Source: Pseudo-nitzschia pungens
Lineage: Eukaryota > Bacillariophyta > Bacillariophyceae > Bacillariales > Bacillariaceae
Assembly: GCA_037355855.1 (NCBI GenBank)
Contig: CM074758.1
Span: 593,001-657,000 of the forward strand
Direction: 5' to 3'
Length of the DNA stretch: 64,000 bases
Both the position numbers and the translations under genes were made by a program. This document shows, one piece after another, positions 8,956 to 18,800 of this stretch; position 1 is the stretch's first letter, and each line of letters begins with the position of its first letter. Under the pieces are notes generated by a model, which had not been told where the DNA came from, made no database searches, and saw only the letters and a program-made list of their open reading frames with translations.

Positions 8956-11900
8956 TTATTTGGTCATAAATTCGTTGATAAGGCTATGGAAAGCTGTTTG
9001 AGGGAGAGCCTTCGTAAGAATATCTGCATAGTTATCTTCAGATCTGATGTGGTTCACAGAGATCACTTTGCCTGCCTGGTGTTGTCTCACAAAATGGTAT
9101 GCCAGAGCAATGGACTTCTTGTTCAAGGAACTTGCCGGATTGGTTGAGTTTAGAACCACACTCTTATTGTCGACGTAGATATCAGCCGGTTTGGTCACTG
9201 CCACTCCCATAGATCTCAAGTGGTATCTCAGCCTGATGGCCAGTGCCACTGCGTCTTTCAATGCTGTGAACTCTGCTCCAAAAGTGCTGGTATGAACTGA
9301 GGTTTGTCTTTTGGATTTCCAATATACTGGAGTAGAGCCTACAAACGCCAGAAGCCCAGTGATACTTCTCCCAGTTACCAAATCATGTGCATGATCGCTG
9401 TCACAGAAAATGGTGATCTGTAACTCCTTAACCTTCGGGATAGGGAACATAGGATCAAGCTCTTCCTTGTAATATTTGTACTGGTGAGTAAAATCTTCCA
9501 TTCGTGTAGGCTCTTCATCCATGGTAGTTCTTGGGGGCCTTGCGTCAATCACCAGTCCTTTATGCTTGTATTTCTTCAGGTAGCCCAATATATATCGTGC
9601 CATTTCAAGATGGTTCTTCCTTGGACTTGCTGAGAACCTTGACAGTGATGACACCGCATAACCTATATCAATCCTACCCGTCAAAATCACCCATTGACAC
9701 AGGCCAATAATATGTTGAAACTCCTTGTGACCTGCCGGATCCAGAAACTCTGATGTATCTTCTTCTGGTCTGCATTTTGTGGGCATGGGGATTGGGTTCT
9801 TATGGAGCGTGAGTCCATGCTTGATTTCATACTTTCGAAGAACTTCTGTAATGTACGAACCAGAATTCAAAAGGATCCTTCCATCTTTGATTTTTCGGAC
9901 GCTGGTACCAAGGTAGTATTTCGGTTCCTTTTCTATATTCCTCAGGGCGAACTCCTGTTCTATCAAGGAAATCCAATCTTGGGGTTTCTTCGCAACCACA
10001 ATCAGATCATCCACATGTGTTGCAATGTAACAGTATCCTTCTCCTTCTGGTTCTTGTCTCATCCATAAATCAGGGTCTGCGCGAGAGGGTCTGAATCCTA
10101 AACCTGCAAGTGTATCTGCAAAGAAATCCATGTAGGCTCTGCTGCTTCCAGCAAGACCATACAGGGCGCGTTGTATCTCCACTTTGCTCCCTTTGTTCTC
10201 ACCAAATACATCATCTGCCCAACACCACACTTTCTCCTGGTTTGGGGCAGTAGGGAAGGCATTGCCTACATCAGCTGTCATGAGATCCAACTTCTGGTGC
10301 TGTGCAATAAGAAACAACAGAAATACTGAAAGACTGTCGACCTGGCTTGAATATGTATTGACATTGCTGGAATCAACCAAATGCCCTCCTGCAACTAGAC
10401 GTGATTTGTATCTTCTATCTTCACTTTTGACATCCCATATCATTTTCAGCTTCGCTTCTTGCCAACCTTCAGACGCAGGAAATTCTGTATCAGGGTGATG
10501 GAACTTAAAACACTTCAGTCTCTCCAGGTTCAGCATCTCTTTTTCAATACTCTCTTGCCACTTTCTGTTGCCTGCTTCCAAATCAAACTGGACACACTGT
10601 TGGTAAGTGCTAGGAATCTTGATACCGAATTTCTCTCTTTGTTTCTTTGCTGCAATTCTTTGGTTCCGGGATAACAGCCTTTTCTTCTTTTTGCTTGGAT
10701 TTTGGATGGCTCTTCGGAGTTTCTTTGAAAGTTTAACTTGTGGACGGGGCTTATGAGATGGCGCTGACTTGATTCGTCTCAATCTTCTCACAATATTACT
10801 GTTTTCTTTTAGAACAGAATCAGCCCATGTGCCCAATGGTCCACTTGAGCGTCTGCTGCTGTTCTCCACAATGTACATCTTGATATATTTGGCACAAGCA
10901 ACTGGTTGGTCTTTTTGCAAAACAGTGAGTGGGATATCCATAACAACTGTACCAACATCTGTAACAAACTGAGCTTTGAAAATCAACATTCCTTCCTTCC
11001 AATGGTGGTTCAATATCTTTCTGAATTCGCTGGTCAAGTTCTGGTCGGTGCTTTCCAGGATATCCAAATGGGACTCTGCGTTGTTGGTGCAATCAAGGTC
11101 TTTTGGTAGGGCTTCCTCTTCATCTTGTTCAGCGCTGGCTTCCTCTTCTTCTTCAGCTCCAATATCCGACTCTTCTGGATCTTCCGCATCAGATGCACCT
11201 CCTGCATCCATGTCGTCGTCATCATCCTTGGTTTCGAAATTCTGTTTCAAGAAGGTTTCCAAATTGCTCGTAGAGTGTTCCATGCCTGTTGAATCAGCTG
11301 CAAATTCCTCCCCTGAAACTAAGATGGGGACTTCGTCAGTGCTTTCGATAATGGTTCTTTCCTTCTCAGCAACAGTCAATTCAAACTTGCGTGGGTCATC
11401 ATTGAGGACTTCTTTTTCAGTTCCAATATTCTCCCTCCTGGATCTGACAACTGAGCGCATGAGGATCTGGCGCTTGGTCTTCTTAGTATCTGGTTCAGTT
11501 AAAATGTAGTATGTCATGGCGTCGCCACAGGAATCAGCAAAAGCTAAAAATCTCCCCTTCAACATGCTGTCTTTGGGAGCCTTGTTTTGTGGTTGGTAGT
11601 ACCAGATGGGCTCGTAGAAGTGAAAACGCAAGTGTGAGATATCCGGGGTCCATCCATGTGACACTTCAGATGGGGTTTTCCAATTCAAAGATGCACGAGA
11701 ACAAACGTTATTCACTTGACAAACCCATTTTGCACACCAATGCGCCAAGGATTTAGGAGCTTTGAACATTGCCAGGCAGTTGGAGATCATTTTGCTAAGT
11801 CTCCCCCATTCTGGTTCAGCCGGATTTTGGTGTGGGTGATGTGGTTGGCTTGTCCTGGATCTCGTGCTCACTCTAGCCTCTCTCAGCACTTCGCTCCATT

Positions 11901-14703
11901 TTACCCCAGTTTCTGCTTGGGCATTATCACTGATTATTGTATCTGGTGCACCATGCTCCCTCAGGTAGTCTTTCAACGCAGTAGTACATTGGGACACTTG
12001 CTTAAGGGGATGGAAAGACCATTTCTTGGATTTTACACCAGAGAAAAACTGACCTCCATTATGGCCTTGGCTGGTCTTTTCAGAGAAAAATGTATAGTCG
12101 GTGGCGACGGATTCATTCTGTCTGGGGTAATGGAATCCTCTGAAACGCTTCCTGTAGTGCTTCCTGGGGATATCTCTGTTCTCTTCTTCGATCTCTGTAT
12201 AGAATTGAGTCGTATTCTCCAAGGTCTTCTTCACCACCCTCTCAGGGAGCATCGCCATCCTCTTCCTTAGTTCCAGCATGGGGAGTTGGGCAAAGCTGAA
12301 CTTCTGAAAATTCCGCTTGCGTCTCAACATGGGGTATTCCCTGAGGTCTGGTGGCGCAGGGGAATTTAACTCAAACAACTCTAAAGACTCCATGTCTCCC
12401 TCTGTTGGTTTGGACAGCTTGAAAAACACTTTTTCTTCATCGTGCCAAAAGGGTAGGAATGTATCTCCGATCTTGATTCCACAGTCTGGATATTGGGGTT
12501 GAACGCCTACTCTGACACCATGGTCCCCCATGTCGATGGATGTTAACAGGGACTCGCCTTCGGTACTGTCTCTGTCCTCAGCAATATAGGTTGCATAATG
12601 GACGAGCAATAGAACCGGATTCTCTCGTCCTGGAATTGTTGCCTTCGTGACTGCGCTCACCACTGGGTGTCCATCCATCACATCACTTGACATGAAAGGT
12701 TTTACGGCTGAGGTCAAACCTGTCTCTCCTCCCACTTTAATCCAAGCCTTTTCTGTCACCGTGGGTCTGTTTCCACCTCCACTATCCATAATTGCAATAT
12801 TCTCACCCTTGGAAATTTTCATCGGGAAACGTCTTGTTGTCTTTAGAATGGTACGTTCTTGTAGTCTTCGGCTTCGACGTGGTCCAGCAGTTGGAGTATT
12901 GGTTGGAACCTCTGGTGGAGATGCTGGGGCTTGTTGTTGCTGCTCCTCTTGGTGCTGTAACGTCTGCATCTCTTCGTGCTCTTTCCCCTTTTCAACCATA
13001 TGAAAGCGGATGGCCTTCAAAGGTAGCGACCCGGGGGGAAACAGTTCAGAGTCATCGATAGATCCAAGGCTGTGTTCGTCGGTAGTATCCGCCTGCCCAG
13101 GGGGCGCAGGGGGGCCACTAGGTGGAGGAGGCAGGGGCATCTCCACGGGCTTCTCCACTGGCTGGTCAAAAACAGTCTCCGGTGGCGTTGGGTCCGCACA
13201 AGTATCTAACAGGATTCGTCGAACACGGCGTTGGCGTCCCGAATCGCGCGATCGAACGCGCCGGGGAACATCAGTATTTCCCATCCCATCGTCTTTAGGC
13301 TCACCAATCTGGACTCCAGCAAGGGGCTTAGGATATTCGTCTGGGCTCATCTTGTGTCTGACAGCAGTATTGTACTCGAGGACGTATTTCTGGTGGTCAG
13401 TCTTCAGGTTGCGCCAGAGGTCGGGGGGGATCCGGAGAATCCCGATAAGGTTTGGATGAATAGTGCCTGGAAGGCGACCAGATGGTGGTGATTCCGACTC
13501 CATTGTTCCTTCCACTCGACGGCGCTTGCCAGAATAATACGTCAGTTCTTGGCGGCGTTTTGCTTCCCCTTGTCGGAGGATCCTATTGCGAAGGGCCACT
13601 TTCTCCTCGTTTCGGAGCTCCATGACAAGGTCTTGGATCTTGAGCCTGGATTTGTTTTGTTCCATGTAGCGTTTGATATAATCCAGGGATTGGTCATGTA
13701 TATTCCGGATAAATAAGCCTTTGCCTTCTGATTCGTGCATTCCGAATGTCGGGATACGGTTGAGTTCATAATAGATCAACTCGAACCGATTGATGTAGTC
13801 GGAGATATTCCCCCCTTCGTAAAGTTTCACGTTCTGTAACTTGATACGGAGGGTATCCGCGTGGGTCTCCAACTGTGATTCATCGTCATACCAATCTAGG
13901 AGTTTCTGCCATGCCCCGTGTCCATCGGTTCTATGTTGGTTGATCTTCGAGTATGCACTCCCGTTGCAAGTTGCTGATGCTAACGTAGAAAATAGAACGT
14001 TGTTCCTGTTTGGGTCCTTGTCCGCTTCCGTCCTGCTCTCCATAACTTTCTGGAAGCCTGTTCCATATAGAATACTTTCGGCCTCTGCCTTCCACTTGAC
14101 CCAATGTAATTCATTTCCGTCGAATGGTTTCACATCTCCAACACGTAGTGACTGGAACCCCTCTCTCTCTTCCTTCTTTTCCAGAGCTTCTTCCTTCTTT
14201 TCTAGGGCCTTCTTAAGTTCCTTTATCTCGTTGTCTCTTTCTTCTTTTTCTTTCTTCTCGAGTGCCTCTTTTTCTTCTTTTTCTTTCTTCTCGAGTGCCT
14301 TTTTTAATTCCTTTATCTCGTTGTCTCTTTCTTCTTTTTCTTTTGTCTCAAGAGCCCTCTTCAGTTCAGCAATCTGGTCGTCGCGCTCTTCTTTCTTTTC
14401 AAGCGCTTTCTTCAGTTCGGAAATCTGGTCGTCGCGCTCTTCTTTCTTTTCAAGCGCTTTCTTCAGTTCAGCAATCTGTTCTTCGAGGTGGTTGTTGGTG
14501 TTGGTATTGTCTTTAATATATTGCTGTGTTAGTAAGGTAGGTGTGGTGAGTAACCATTTGATTCCCTTTATAAGGAAGGATCGGTCCCAATATGACAGGT
14601 GGTGTACGTCTTCGTCTTTTGGTATTTCCATCACCGCGTCTTCGAATGGTGTTTCGACGGTGTTCGTGTTCATGTTGTTATCGTTGGTTTCGTCTGACGT
14701 CAT
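8956..14703 (-). CDS. Copia gag-pol polyprotein
   Basis: From the first ATG (14703) the frame encodes 1915 residues with no frameshift between gag and pol. An upstream non-ATG start at 14754 is possible but less likely. Residues about 70-185 are a repeated Lys/Glu coiled coil (units of ELKKALEKKEE). A copia-type Gag domain follows. The protease motif (IMDSGG) is near 638. The integrase catalytic triad is D near 868 (TDYTFF), D near 925 (SDNAQ) and E near 963 (NPAEPEWG). Reverse transcriptase includes TADVGNAFPT and HVDD near 1563, where most copia enzymes have YVDD. RNase H has FCDSDHAHD near 1768, GAEF and YVDN. I did not recognise the usual HHCC zinc-binding motif before the integrase core. 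All catalytic residues look intact. Confidence 0.95.
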   Translation of the reverse strand: MTSDETNDNNMNTNTVETPFEDAVMEIPKDEDVHHLSYWDRSFLIKGIKWLLTTPTLLTQQYIKDNTNTNNHLEEQIAELKKALEKKEERDDQISELKKALEKKEERDDQIAELKRALETKEKEERDNEIKELKKALEKKEKEEKEALEKKEKEERDNEIKELKKALEKKEEALEKKEEREGFQSLRVGDVKPFDGNELHWVKWKAEAESILYGTGFQKVMESRTEADKDPNRNNVLFSTLASATCNGSAYSKINQHRTDGHGAWQKLLDWYDDESQLETHADTLRIKLQNVKLYEGGNISDYINRFELIYYELNRIPTFGMHESEGKGLFIRNIHDQSLDYIKRYMEQNKSRLKIQDLVMELRNEEKVALRNRILRQGEAKRRQELTYYSGKRRRVEGTMESESPPSGRLPGTIHPNLIGILRIPPDLWRNLKTDHQKYVLEYNTAVRHKMSPDEYPKPLAGVQIGEPKDDGMGNTDVPRRVRSRDSGRQRRVRRILLDTCADPTPPETVFDQPVEKPVEMPLPPPPSGPPAPPGQADTTDEHSLGSIDDSELFPPGSLPLKAIRFHMVEKGKEHEEMQTLQHQEEQQQQAPASPPEVPTNTPTAGPRRSRRLQERTILKTTRRFPMKISKGENIAIMDSGGGNRPTVTEKAWIKVGGETGLTSAVKPFMSSDVMDGHPVVSAVTKATIPGRENPVLLLVHYATYIAEDRDSTEGESLLTSIDMGDHGVRVGVQPQYPDCGIKIGDTFLPFWHDEEKVFFKLSKPTEGDMESLELFELNSPAPPDLREYPMLRRKRNFQKFSFAQLPMLELRKRMAMLPERVVKKTLENTTQFYTEIEEENRDIPRKHYRKRFRGFHYPRQNESVATDYTFFSEKTSQGHNGGQFFSGVKSKKWSFHPLKQVSQCTTALKDYLREHGAPDTIISDNAQAETGVKWSEVLREARVSTRSRTSQPHHPHQNPAEPEWGRLSKMISNCLAMFKAPKSLAHWCAKWVCQVNNVCSRASLNWKTPSEVSHGWTPDISHLRFHFYEPIWYYQPQNKAPKDSMLKGRFLAFADSCGDAMTYYILTEPDTKKTKRQILMRSVVRSRRENIGTEKEVLNDDPRKFELTVAEKERTIIESTDEVPILVSGEEFAADSTGMEHSTSNLETFLKQNFETKDDDDDMDAGGASDAEDPEESDIGAEEEEEASAEQDEEEALPKDLDCTNNAESHLDILESTDQNLTSEFRKILNHHWKEGMLIFKAQFVTDVGTVVMDIPLTVLQKDQPVACAKYIKMYIVENSSRRSSGPLGTWADSVLKENSNIVRRLRRIKSAPSHKPRPQVKLSKKLRRAIQNPSKKKKRLLSRNQRIAAKKQREKFGIKIPSTYQQCVQFDLEAGNRKWQESIEKEMLNLERLKCFKFHHPDTEFPASEGWQEAKLKMIWDVKSEDRRYKSRLVAGGHLVDSSNVNTYSSQVDSLSVFLLFLIAQHQKLDLMTADVGNAFPTAPNQEKVWCWADDVFGENKGSKVEIQRALYGLAGSSRAYMDFFADTLAGLGFRPSRADPDLWMRQEPEGEGYCYIATHVDDLIVVAKKPQDWISLIEQEFALRNIEKEPKYYLGTSVRKIKDGRILLNSGSYITEVLRKYEIKHGLTLHKNPIPMPTKCRPEEDTSEFLDPAGHKEFQHIIGLCQWVILTGRIDIGYAVSSLSRFSASPRKNHLEMARYILGYLKKYKHKGLVIDARPPRTTMDEEPTRMEDFTHQYKYYKEELDPMFPIPKVKELQITIFCDSDHAHDLVTGRSITGLLAFVGSTPVYWKSKRQTSVHTSTFGAEFTALKDAVALAIRLRYHLRSMGVAVTKPADIYVDNKSVVLNSTNPASSLNKKSIALAYHFVRQHQAGKVISVNHIRSEDNYADILTKALPQTAFHSLINEFMTK

Positions 14704-14799
14704 GGTTATTTTTCGTATTGTATTAACGTAGTTCCCAGTAAAAACAAAAATCACGTGCTATCGAATAACACGAATACAAATAGTAGAGTATTGTCAAAC

Positions 14800-14813
14800 T
14801 GCGACTGTTAATC
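14800..14813 (-). other. Primer-binding site matching the tRNA-Asn anticodon arm
   Basis: Plus-strand TGCGACTGTTAATC directly abuts the 5' LTR. The same 14 bases form the anticodon stem-loop of tRNA-Asn(GUU), whose gene is at 42356-42428. The element RNA therefore carries the complement. The match lies inside the tRNA and not at its 3' end, so the primer would be a 5' tRNA half ending near position 40, as known for Drosophila copia with initiator tRNA-Met. Confidence 0.75.
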
Positions 14814-15254
14814 AACAAGTTGTTTAACTGGAATTATGAGTTTAATATTCTATCTTGCGAATCATGTGTTTTCTGTGTTAATGCTCGATCATTCGGTGTG
14901 AACTCTGTGTTAGCGATTGTGTTGAATAGCGATGATCGCTTAACACTTGATAGTTGACACTCGTACGCTCGCAGATTCAATGCGCGCTTGTATGTATTTG
15001 TTCTGTTATTATTCAGTGACACATACTTTGCAATCGATACTTAGCATGGTCGCGGATCCAGTATGCGCGAGTCCATGCGCGTGGTTGGAGCAACTGCTCA
15101 ATACAACTCCACGTGTAGCATGCTAATTTGATGTGGTCGGAGCATATCTATCGCTCAATACGATTCCACATGTAATATGGTCTAATGTTCGCGTTCGCGC
15201 AGTTTTATGCGCGACTTCTGTTTCTTATACTTAACAACCCTGTTTCGTGTTGTT
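14814..15254 (-). repeat. 5' LTR
   Basis: The 441-bp copy is identical by eye to 8416-8856. In element sense it is the upstream LTR and should carry the promoter. The primer-binding site follows without a gap. Confidence 0.95.
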
Positions 15255-15340
15255 ATTCTCGAAACAATATTCGACTCATTCTTTCCCAATTCCTGCTCTT
15301 GTGTGGTGCTAGCCTCTTGATCTCTTCGTTCCTCTTTTGA
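15255..15340 (+). pseudogene. Displaced 3' end of the 4.4-8.4-kb fusion gene
   Basis: ATTCTC at 15255-15260 is the right copy of the target duplication. Continuing the host frame across it gives 26 codons starting with Arg at 15260 and a TGA at 15338-15340. The peptide is strongly hydrophobic (LILSQFLLLCGASLLISSF) and looks like the final membrane helix of the transporter domain. The pre-insertion protein would have been about 1360 residues. In this allele the segment is cut off from its gene by 6.8 kb. Confidence 0.85.
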
Positions 15341-15811
15341 CATGGAGGAGGATCATGACCGAAGCGTAGACACGGAAGTAGAGAATGATGGTCATCGGTT
15401 GCGAAGCGAATAATGTTTGTTTGCCATTTTATTTGTATTGGAGATAAGAAGATTTGGGTTAAATTGCGTCAGAGAGTCTACAAGTAATAAGGTAGACGAA
15501 CTTAGGACCCAAAGAAATTAAATTGTTGACTAATATACTTGCCCTGTATTTTATCTGTGGAGCAATCATTTGTATCATCACGAGGTAATCAGTTTGTGCG
15601 AGCCTGATTTTGCAAGCGTGTGTTCTATCGTCTGAATGAACTTGGTCCTGTGTATCGAAAAAAAAAAATGACATCGTGTTTCAATCCTCCAAACCGGGAC
15701 ATTCGACAACGTCAACGAAACAATACTCCGGGAAGGGAAGCTGAGGGAATCCCGCTGGCTTCAGTGTCTTCTCGTTTTTGTGGAGTTCTTGGCAAAAATA
15801 GTCGGGGCCAT
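15341..15811. other. Intergenic, nothing recognised
   Basis: This 470-bp spacer lies between the displaced gene end and the 3' end of the convergent helicase gene. No RNA gene or further exon is evident. It probably contains both 3' untranslated regions. Confidence 0.5.
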
Positions 15812-18800
15812 TTACTCGTGAGTCGCCAGAGCCCACGACAGGCAACCCCTCTTCCGGGAGCTTTCCACAAGGCTCGCCAACGTAACGGAACCGCAACCGC
15901 TTGCGGCCCATGAGGCGCAGTGCTTTGCGTTTCCGAGACCAATCAGCTTGTGCTTGGCACGCGTTAGAGCGACGTTCATCCGACGATCGTCCGCGAGGAA
16001 TCCGGCCCGGTAGGTCCTAACAAAACTCAGAATGACCGTGTCCGCCTCGCAGCCCTGGGACGAATCGACCGTGGCAACCAGGACGTCGGGCATTCCCTCG
16101 CGGCGTAGCATTTGGTTCAGTGTCGCTACCTGGGCGGTGTAAAAGGTAATGATCCGAATTCTCTCGGGCGAGCACCAAGCCGAGCAATGACGGCGGGGAC
16201 CCCTGCTGTTCCCCGCGTCAGAGCTGCTCCGAGATCGGATGAGCTTTAGAAAGGCCACCACGGCGGAGGCTTCCTCGATGTTGTAGTACGAACCACTGTG
16301 GGATTGGCGCTCCGTCCCGTCTACCTGAAAGAAACACCACGGTGGGGTGGAGTGCAGGAGTTGTCGACTTCCCGTACCACTCCCTTTCTTCTCCCCAAAG
16401 GAGTGTACGGCTGGATTGGAAGATCCGTAGTTTGCGCATGAAACGTTGTCTCCATTGGTGAGCCTTCCATCGTAAAATCGATGAGAGGGGAACTCGGAAA
16501 TCTCCGGTTTCATTCGATACTGGACATCCAGCATGGTTTGGGACCGACCCAGGTCGACGGTGAGGCGCTCGTGGAGGCTCCTGCCGAGTCCCCACTCGGA
16601 TGCCAACGGACTTGCAACGGACGCCGGGAGCTGCATTGGATCTCCGACCGCAAGCAGCCGCTTCGGGTCGAGGTGGAGAGGGATCAGGAGCTCGGCTTCT
16701 GTAGCCGCCGCGGCTTCGTCCACGATCCAATCGTCCACCCTCCTTGTTTGTTTCATGAGGGACGTCCCGGCGGTGCTGAGCGTGCAAAACACGATCCGCG
16801 CCGTGGCCAGGAGTTCCGGGACCGCTTCGGACTCGAGGGATGCCGATGCTTGACCCGATCCTTGTCCGTTCTCGTCGTCGTCATCGAGTCCGCTCGTTTC
16901 CGGCGTCTCGTCACGGAGGACGGCGAGGAGCTCCCGGAGATCGGACCGGGCTTTGGACAAGGATTCGGCGCTGCCCTCGGCCAGGCATCGGATCAGCCTC
17001 CGCGAGAGATTCGCCGCGCCAGAGGATTCGGACAGCCGAGGAAGATTCGTTACCAACCGGACGTGCAGACTCCGAGCCTTTGCCCGCAGATCGGAAGCAG
17101 CATTTTGGGAGGGAAAACGATCTCTTTCTTTGCTACAAGCAGCCTTGTTGCTTTCATCGTCGACATCGACATCGACGTCGACATCGATGTCGACGTCGGT
17201 GTCCGAATCGCTGTCGCTGTGAACCATGAACGAGTCGCTGCTGACCGGAAACACGCGTGGCAGCCATGCTGCGAGTTGGCGATCAGAAGCCGGGCTCACG
17301 GATTTTGTGGATGCGGCTATCACGGGGAGGGACAGCGACTCGTGTAGAGACTGCAGCAGGGTTAGCAGTCGGTCGTACTCCTCGACGATCGAGGCAATCC
17401 ACGTATAGCAAAAGATGCTCCGGAGGCGGGAGTTGTCAGCAAATGAGCCGGAGGACGACGAAGACTCTGGTTGGTTCCTCGGGGTGGTGCTGCCACGGGA
17501 AGCGCTTGCGGTTGCGATCGAATTCGAGTTTTGCTTCGATTTCGAGTCGGAGTCCGATTTTGGGCCCGAGTCTTCCGCCGCCTCCAGCAGCTTGTCCTCG
17601 ACACCGATCAGTACCACGGGAATCCCGTGGTCGTCCAAGAGACCGGGACAAGATTCCAGGAACCGCTTGGCCAGGACCCCCACGGCCTTGTTGGTCGGCG
17701 CCGTCACCAGAATACGCCTGTGCCGCCTTTTTCCGTTGCGAGAACATGATGACGACGACGACGAGCACAAGAGTCGGGCCAGGACCGAAACGACAAAAGT
17801 GGTTTTTCCCGTTCCGGGTGGACCCTGGACCAGCTGCAGGAGGTTCCTTTTGTTATTGTTATTGCGGCTGCCGGACTCGTCGTCGCTAAAGGACTCGCAA
17901 AAAGCACGGGCGGCCTTTTCCTGGGTCGGATTCAGGGACGTCAATCCTCGAAAGGAGGAGAGGGACAAATGGGGCTTGCTGTTGCTGCGCTGCTGCTGCT
18001 GCTGCCGCCGCCGCGAAGGATCGCTTTCTGTGGGATTACCCACTTCGCAGTCGTCGCCCCATTCGCTCCCCGGGTCGTCGTTTTCGTTATCGTACTCTTG
18101 CTCCTTGTAATTGTTGTAGTCCTGCGCATTGTTCTCGTAGTCATCGTCATCGTCATCGTCATCGTCGATTACGTACCCAACAATTTCTTCCGTTCCCTCC
18201 TCCTCCTCGTCGTCAGCAGAGACGTTCTTGGTTCCATCATTCCCCTCCTCGTTGTCGTCATTGTCATCGTCGTCCGAGTATTCGAAGCGAATGTGCGTGG
18301 CTTGCTTTTGTCCCATGATTTCCCTCAAGAGTTTCTTTTGCTTTCCCTTTTGGGAATGCCCCGAATTCCCGAAATCGCAGGCCTCGAATTGACGGCACTG
18401 GCTGATGAGCGTCGCAGCAAAGCGAATGCGAATGCGAATGTCGACACGAATGTCAACGCGAATGCCGACGGACGACGACCCCGATTCTCCGCATTGCTGC
18501 TGTTGCATCATCCACAGATTCTCGAGGGTCGCAACGGAGGCGTCGTCGTATACCACCAGGACCAGTTTGGTGGATCCGCGCCTGCCGGGACCGACGGAAG
18601 CAATGGTGCGGACGACGATCCTTTCGCGTTGTTGTTCTTGTCGTTTTTTCTGCTGTTGGTCAGTGTAGACACTGGAACTGTCGCCGATGTTGCTGATTTT
18701 GCCGTTGGCTTCTTCGTTGTTTGTCTTCCCTTTGTTGTCTTTGTTGTCATCGTCGTTATTCTTTATTTCGCTATCACTGTCAATGTTGCTCTCTCTGTCG

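Larger units (their letters stand above)
8416..15254 (-). mobile_element. Intact Ty1/copia LTR retrotransposon (CoDi-like), antisense to its host gene
   Basis: The 6.84-kb element has two 441-bp LTRs that I read as identical, one uninterrupted gag-pol frame on the minus strand, a primer-binding site next to the 5' LTR (14800-14813), a polypurine tract next to the 3' LTR (8857-8864) and flanking ATTCTC duplications. The order protease-integrase-reverse transcriptase-RNase H defines the copia superfamily. LTR identity and the open frame point to very recent insertion. It lies in the last coding segment of the fusion gene, in opposite orientation. Confidence 0.95.

Noticed and set aside
13841..14731. 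Forward frame of 296 codons rich in Ser/Phe
   Set aside because: Antisense of the gag coiled coil.
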